Assembly: GCA_963813895.1 (NCBI GenBank)
Contig: CAWFAS010000001.1
Span: 806,001-870,000 of the forward strand
Origin: DASZWJ01 sp963813895
GTDB taxonomy: Bacteria > Pseudomonadota > Gammaproteobacteria > JAURND01
Reading direction: 5' to 3'
Length of the DNA stretch: 64,000 nt
Shown: one piece after another, positions 63,397 to 64,000 of the stretch
How the letters are laid out: every line of letters starts with the position of its first letter
How positions within the stretch are numbered: the stretch's first letter is position 1
Position numbers and translations under genes: made by a program
Notes under the pieces: model-generated
Seen by the model: the letters and a program-made list of their open reading frames with translations, nothing else
Database searches by the model: none
Told to the model about the DNA's origin: nothing

Positions 63397-63450
63397 AGCT
63401 GTCATTCTGAACGTACCGAGCCGCGACTCGGTACGTTCAGAATGACAGCT
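63397..63450. repeat. Perfect 24-bp-arm palindrome including a family E end
   Basis: AGCTGTCATTCTGAACGTAC and onward to CCGAG, then the exact complement after a 6-base loop (CCGCGA). The centre (ACCGAGCCGCGACTCGGT) is the tip of family E. GTCATTCTGA resembles the end of the element at 149-164 in style. Confidence 0.8.
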
Positions 63451-63839
63451 GGAGTATATAGCTAATATATAATTCTGTTAAGTCGAGTCATATGAAAATT
63501 TAGTATTTCCAAAACTAGGTCCTCAGTATAATACTATAATAATTAGCTATATTTTCCCAGGCAGCAGTGCAATGAGCCTTGCACACCCTAATGCGGAACG
63601 TATATACTCACCGCATTTAAAATAGTGACTTTTGTTTAAGGAAGTGGTTATTTTCTTTATTAAATTGCTGTGCTCGGGCATGCTGTTCACAGTAAACCAG
63701 GGTCAGAATGGCACTTTTCTTCCAAAAACTCCTAATACCTTGTTACATTAGAATCGAAGATCAACCCTCTTCGGTGTGATGTGGATACGATATACTAGCC
63801 AATTAATCAATGCAAAAAACATACTAATAAGGATGAAGG
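63451..63839. other. Intergenic region upstream of an exported-protein gene
   Basis: About 390 bases without a gene. A TATACT at 63791-63796, about 45 bases before the next ATG, could be a -10 box; no clear -35 is seen at the right distance. Confidence 0.35.
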
Positions 63840-64000
63840 ATGTACAGCTATTATTACTCAAAAACAGGATTTAGCTTTAGAAGCCGCCGACGTGTAGCGC
63901 GCCTTCTACAATGGTTGGTTTTGGGTTTTTGCCTGGTTTCCTCTTTAGTAAGTTTTGCCGACGAACCAGCCAGTGTAGTTGGTTTTGCCGGTGAACCCGG
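63840..64000 (+). CDS. Start of an exported protein, cut by the window edge
   Basis: From the ATG at 63840 the frame is open to the window end: about 53 residues. Residues 1-39 look like a signal peptide with a strongly basic N-region (SFRSRRRVAR) and hydrophobic core (LQWLVLGFCLVSSLVSFA), with likely cleavage after SFA. The mature part begins DEPASVVGFAGEP. TAAGGA lies upstream. A second ATG at 63833 in another frame stops after 13 codons. The family cannot be told from so little. Confidence 0.6.
   Translation, partial: MYSYYYSKTGFSFRSRRRVARLLQWLVLGFCLVSSLVSFADEPASVVGFAGEP

Overview
The window reads as chromosome of a host-associated gammaproteobacterium, most likely of the Legionellales (Coxiella/Rickettsiella/Legionella-like). 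This is inferred from gene content, not from a search. The housekeeping genes are gamma-type, including the uvrY-uvrC-pgsA-tRNA-Gly order also found in E. coli. Among them sits a block of eukaryote-like repeat proteins (Sel1, ankyrin, and TAL-effector-like repeats) typical of intracellular bacteria that export effectors.

Layout. 0-2.2 kb: an IS110-family element inserted in a palindromic repeat beside rnr. 2.2-31.2 kb: mostly core metabolism and information genes (rnr, guaB, purL, hemB, a fatty-acid desaturase, prpD, acnA, an OsmC-like protein, fabH, an unknown membrane protein, leuS, a degenerate TraI/MobH-like protein, yccA, tRNA-Ser, uvrY/letA, uvrC, pgsA, tRNA-Gly). 31.2-35.9 kb: a cusBA-type copper/silver efflux operon on the minus strand, six bases from the tRNA-Gly end, whose outer-membrane partner is truncated. 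35.9-51 kb: an accessory island full of broken gene ends and mobile repeats. It carries two Sel1 proteins, an ankyrin gene split by an amber codon, an ISAzo13-family element, a 971-residue protein with twelve TALE-like repeats, a broken higBA locus and a 999-residue effector-like protein. 51-64 kb: core genes again (zapE, infA, trxB, nrdB, nrdA, a nucleoside phosphorylase, an L,D-transpeptidase, serS, DUF190-crcB-RMD1), then the start of an exported protein at the right edge.

The most striking item is the gene at 41251-44166. It encodes twelve consecutive 32-33-residue repeats in which residues 12-13 vary (HI, HD, RS, HG, HI, HV, HN, HK, HD, HG, HN, HD) inside a nearly constant frame. That is the layout of the DNA-reading repeats of TAL effectors. 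The protein also has a bipartite, lysine-rich, NLS-like stretch before the repeats, so a DNA-binding protein acting in the host nucleus is a reasonable hypothesis. The gene lies between two copies of the same miniature element, one of them interrupted by the ISAzo13 copy.

Intergenic DNA is crowded with long palindromic repeats of at least six families. Some are MITEs whose ends resemble the resident ISAzo13 element. Others are nested in one another, interrupt or end genes, or supply the last codons of neighbouring proteins. Functionally, the core genes cover purine synthesis (guaB, purL), deoxynucleotide supply (trxB, nrdA, nrdB), haem (hemB), the methylcitrate/TCA steps (prpD, acnA), lipids (fabH, desaturase, pgsA), tRNA charging (leuS, serS) and RNA/DNA maintenance (rnr, uvrC).
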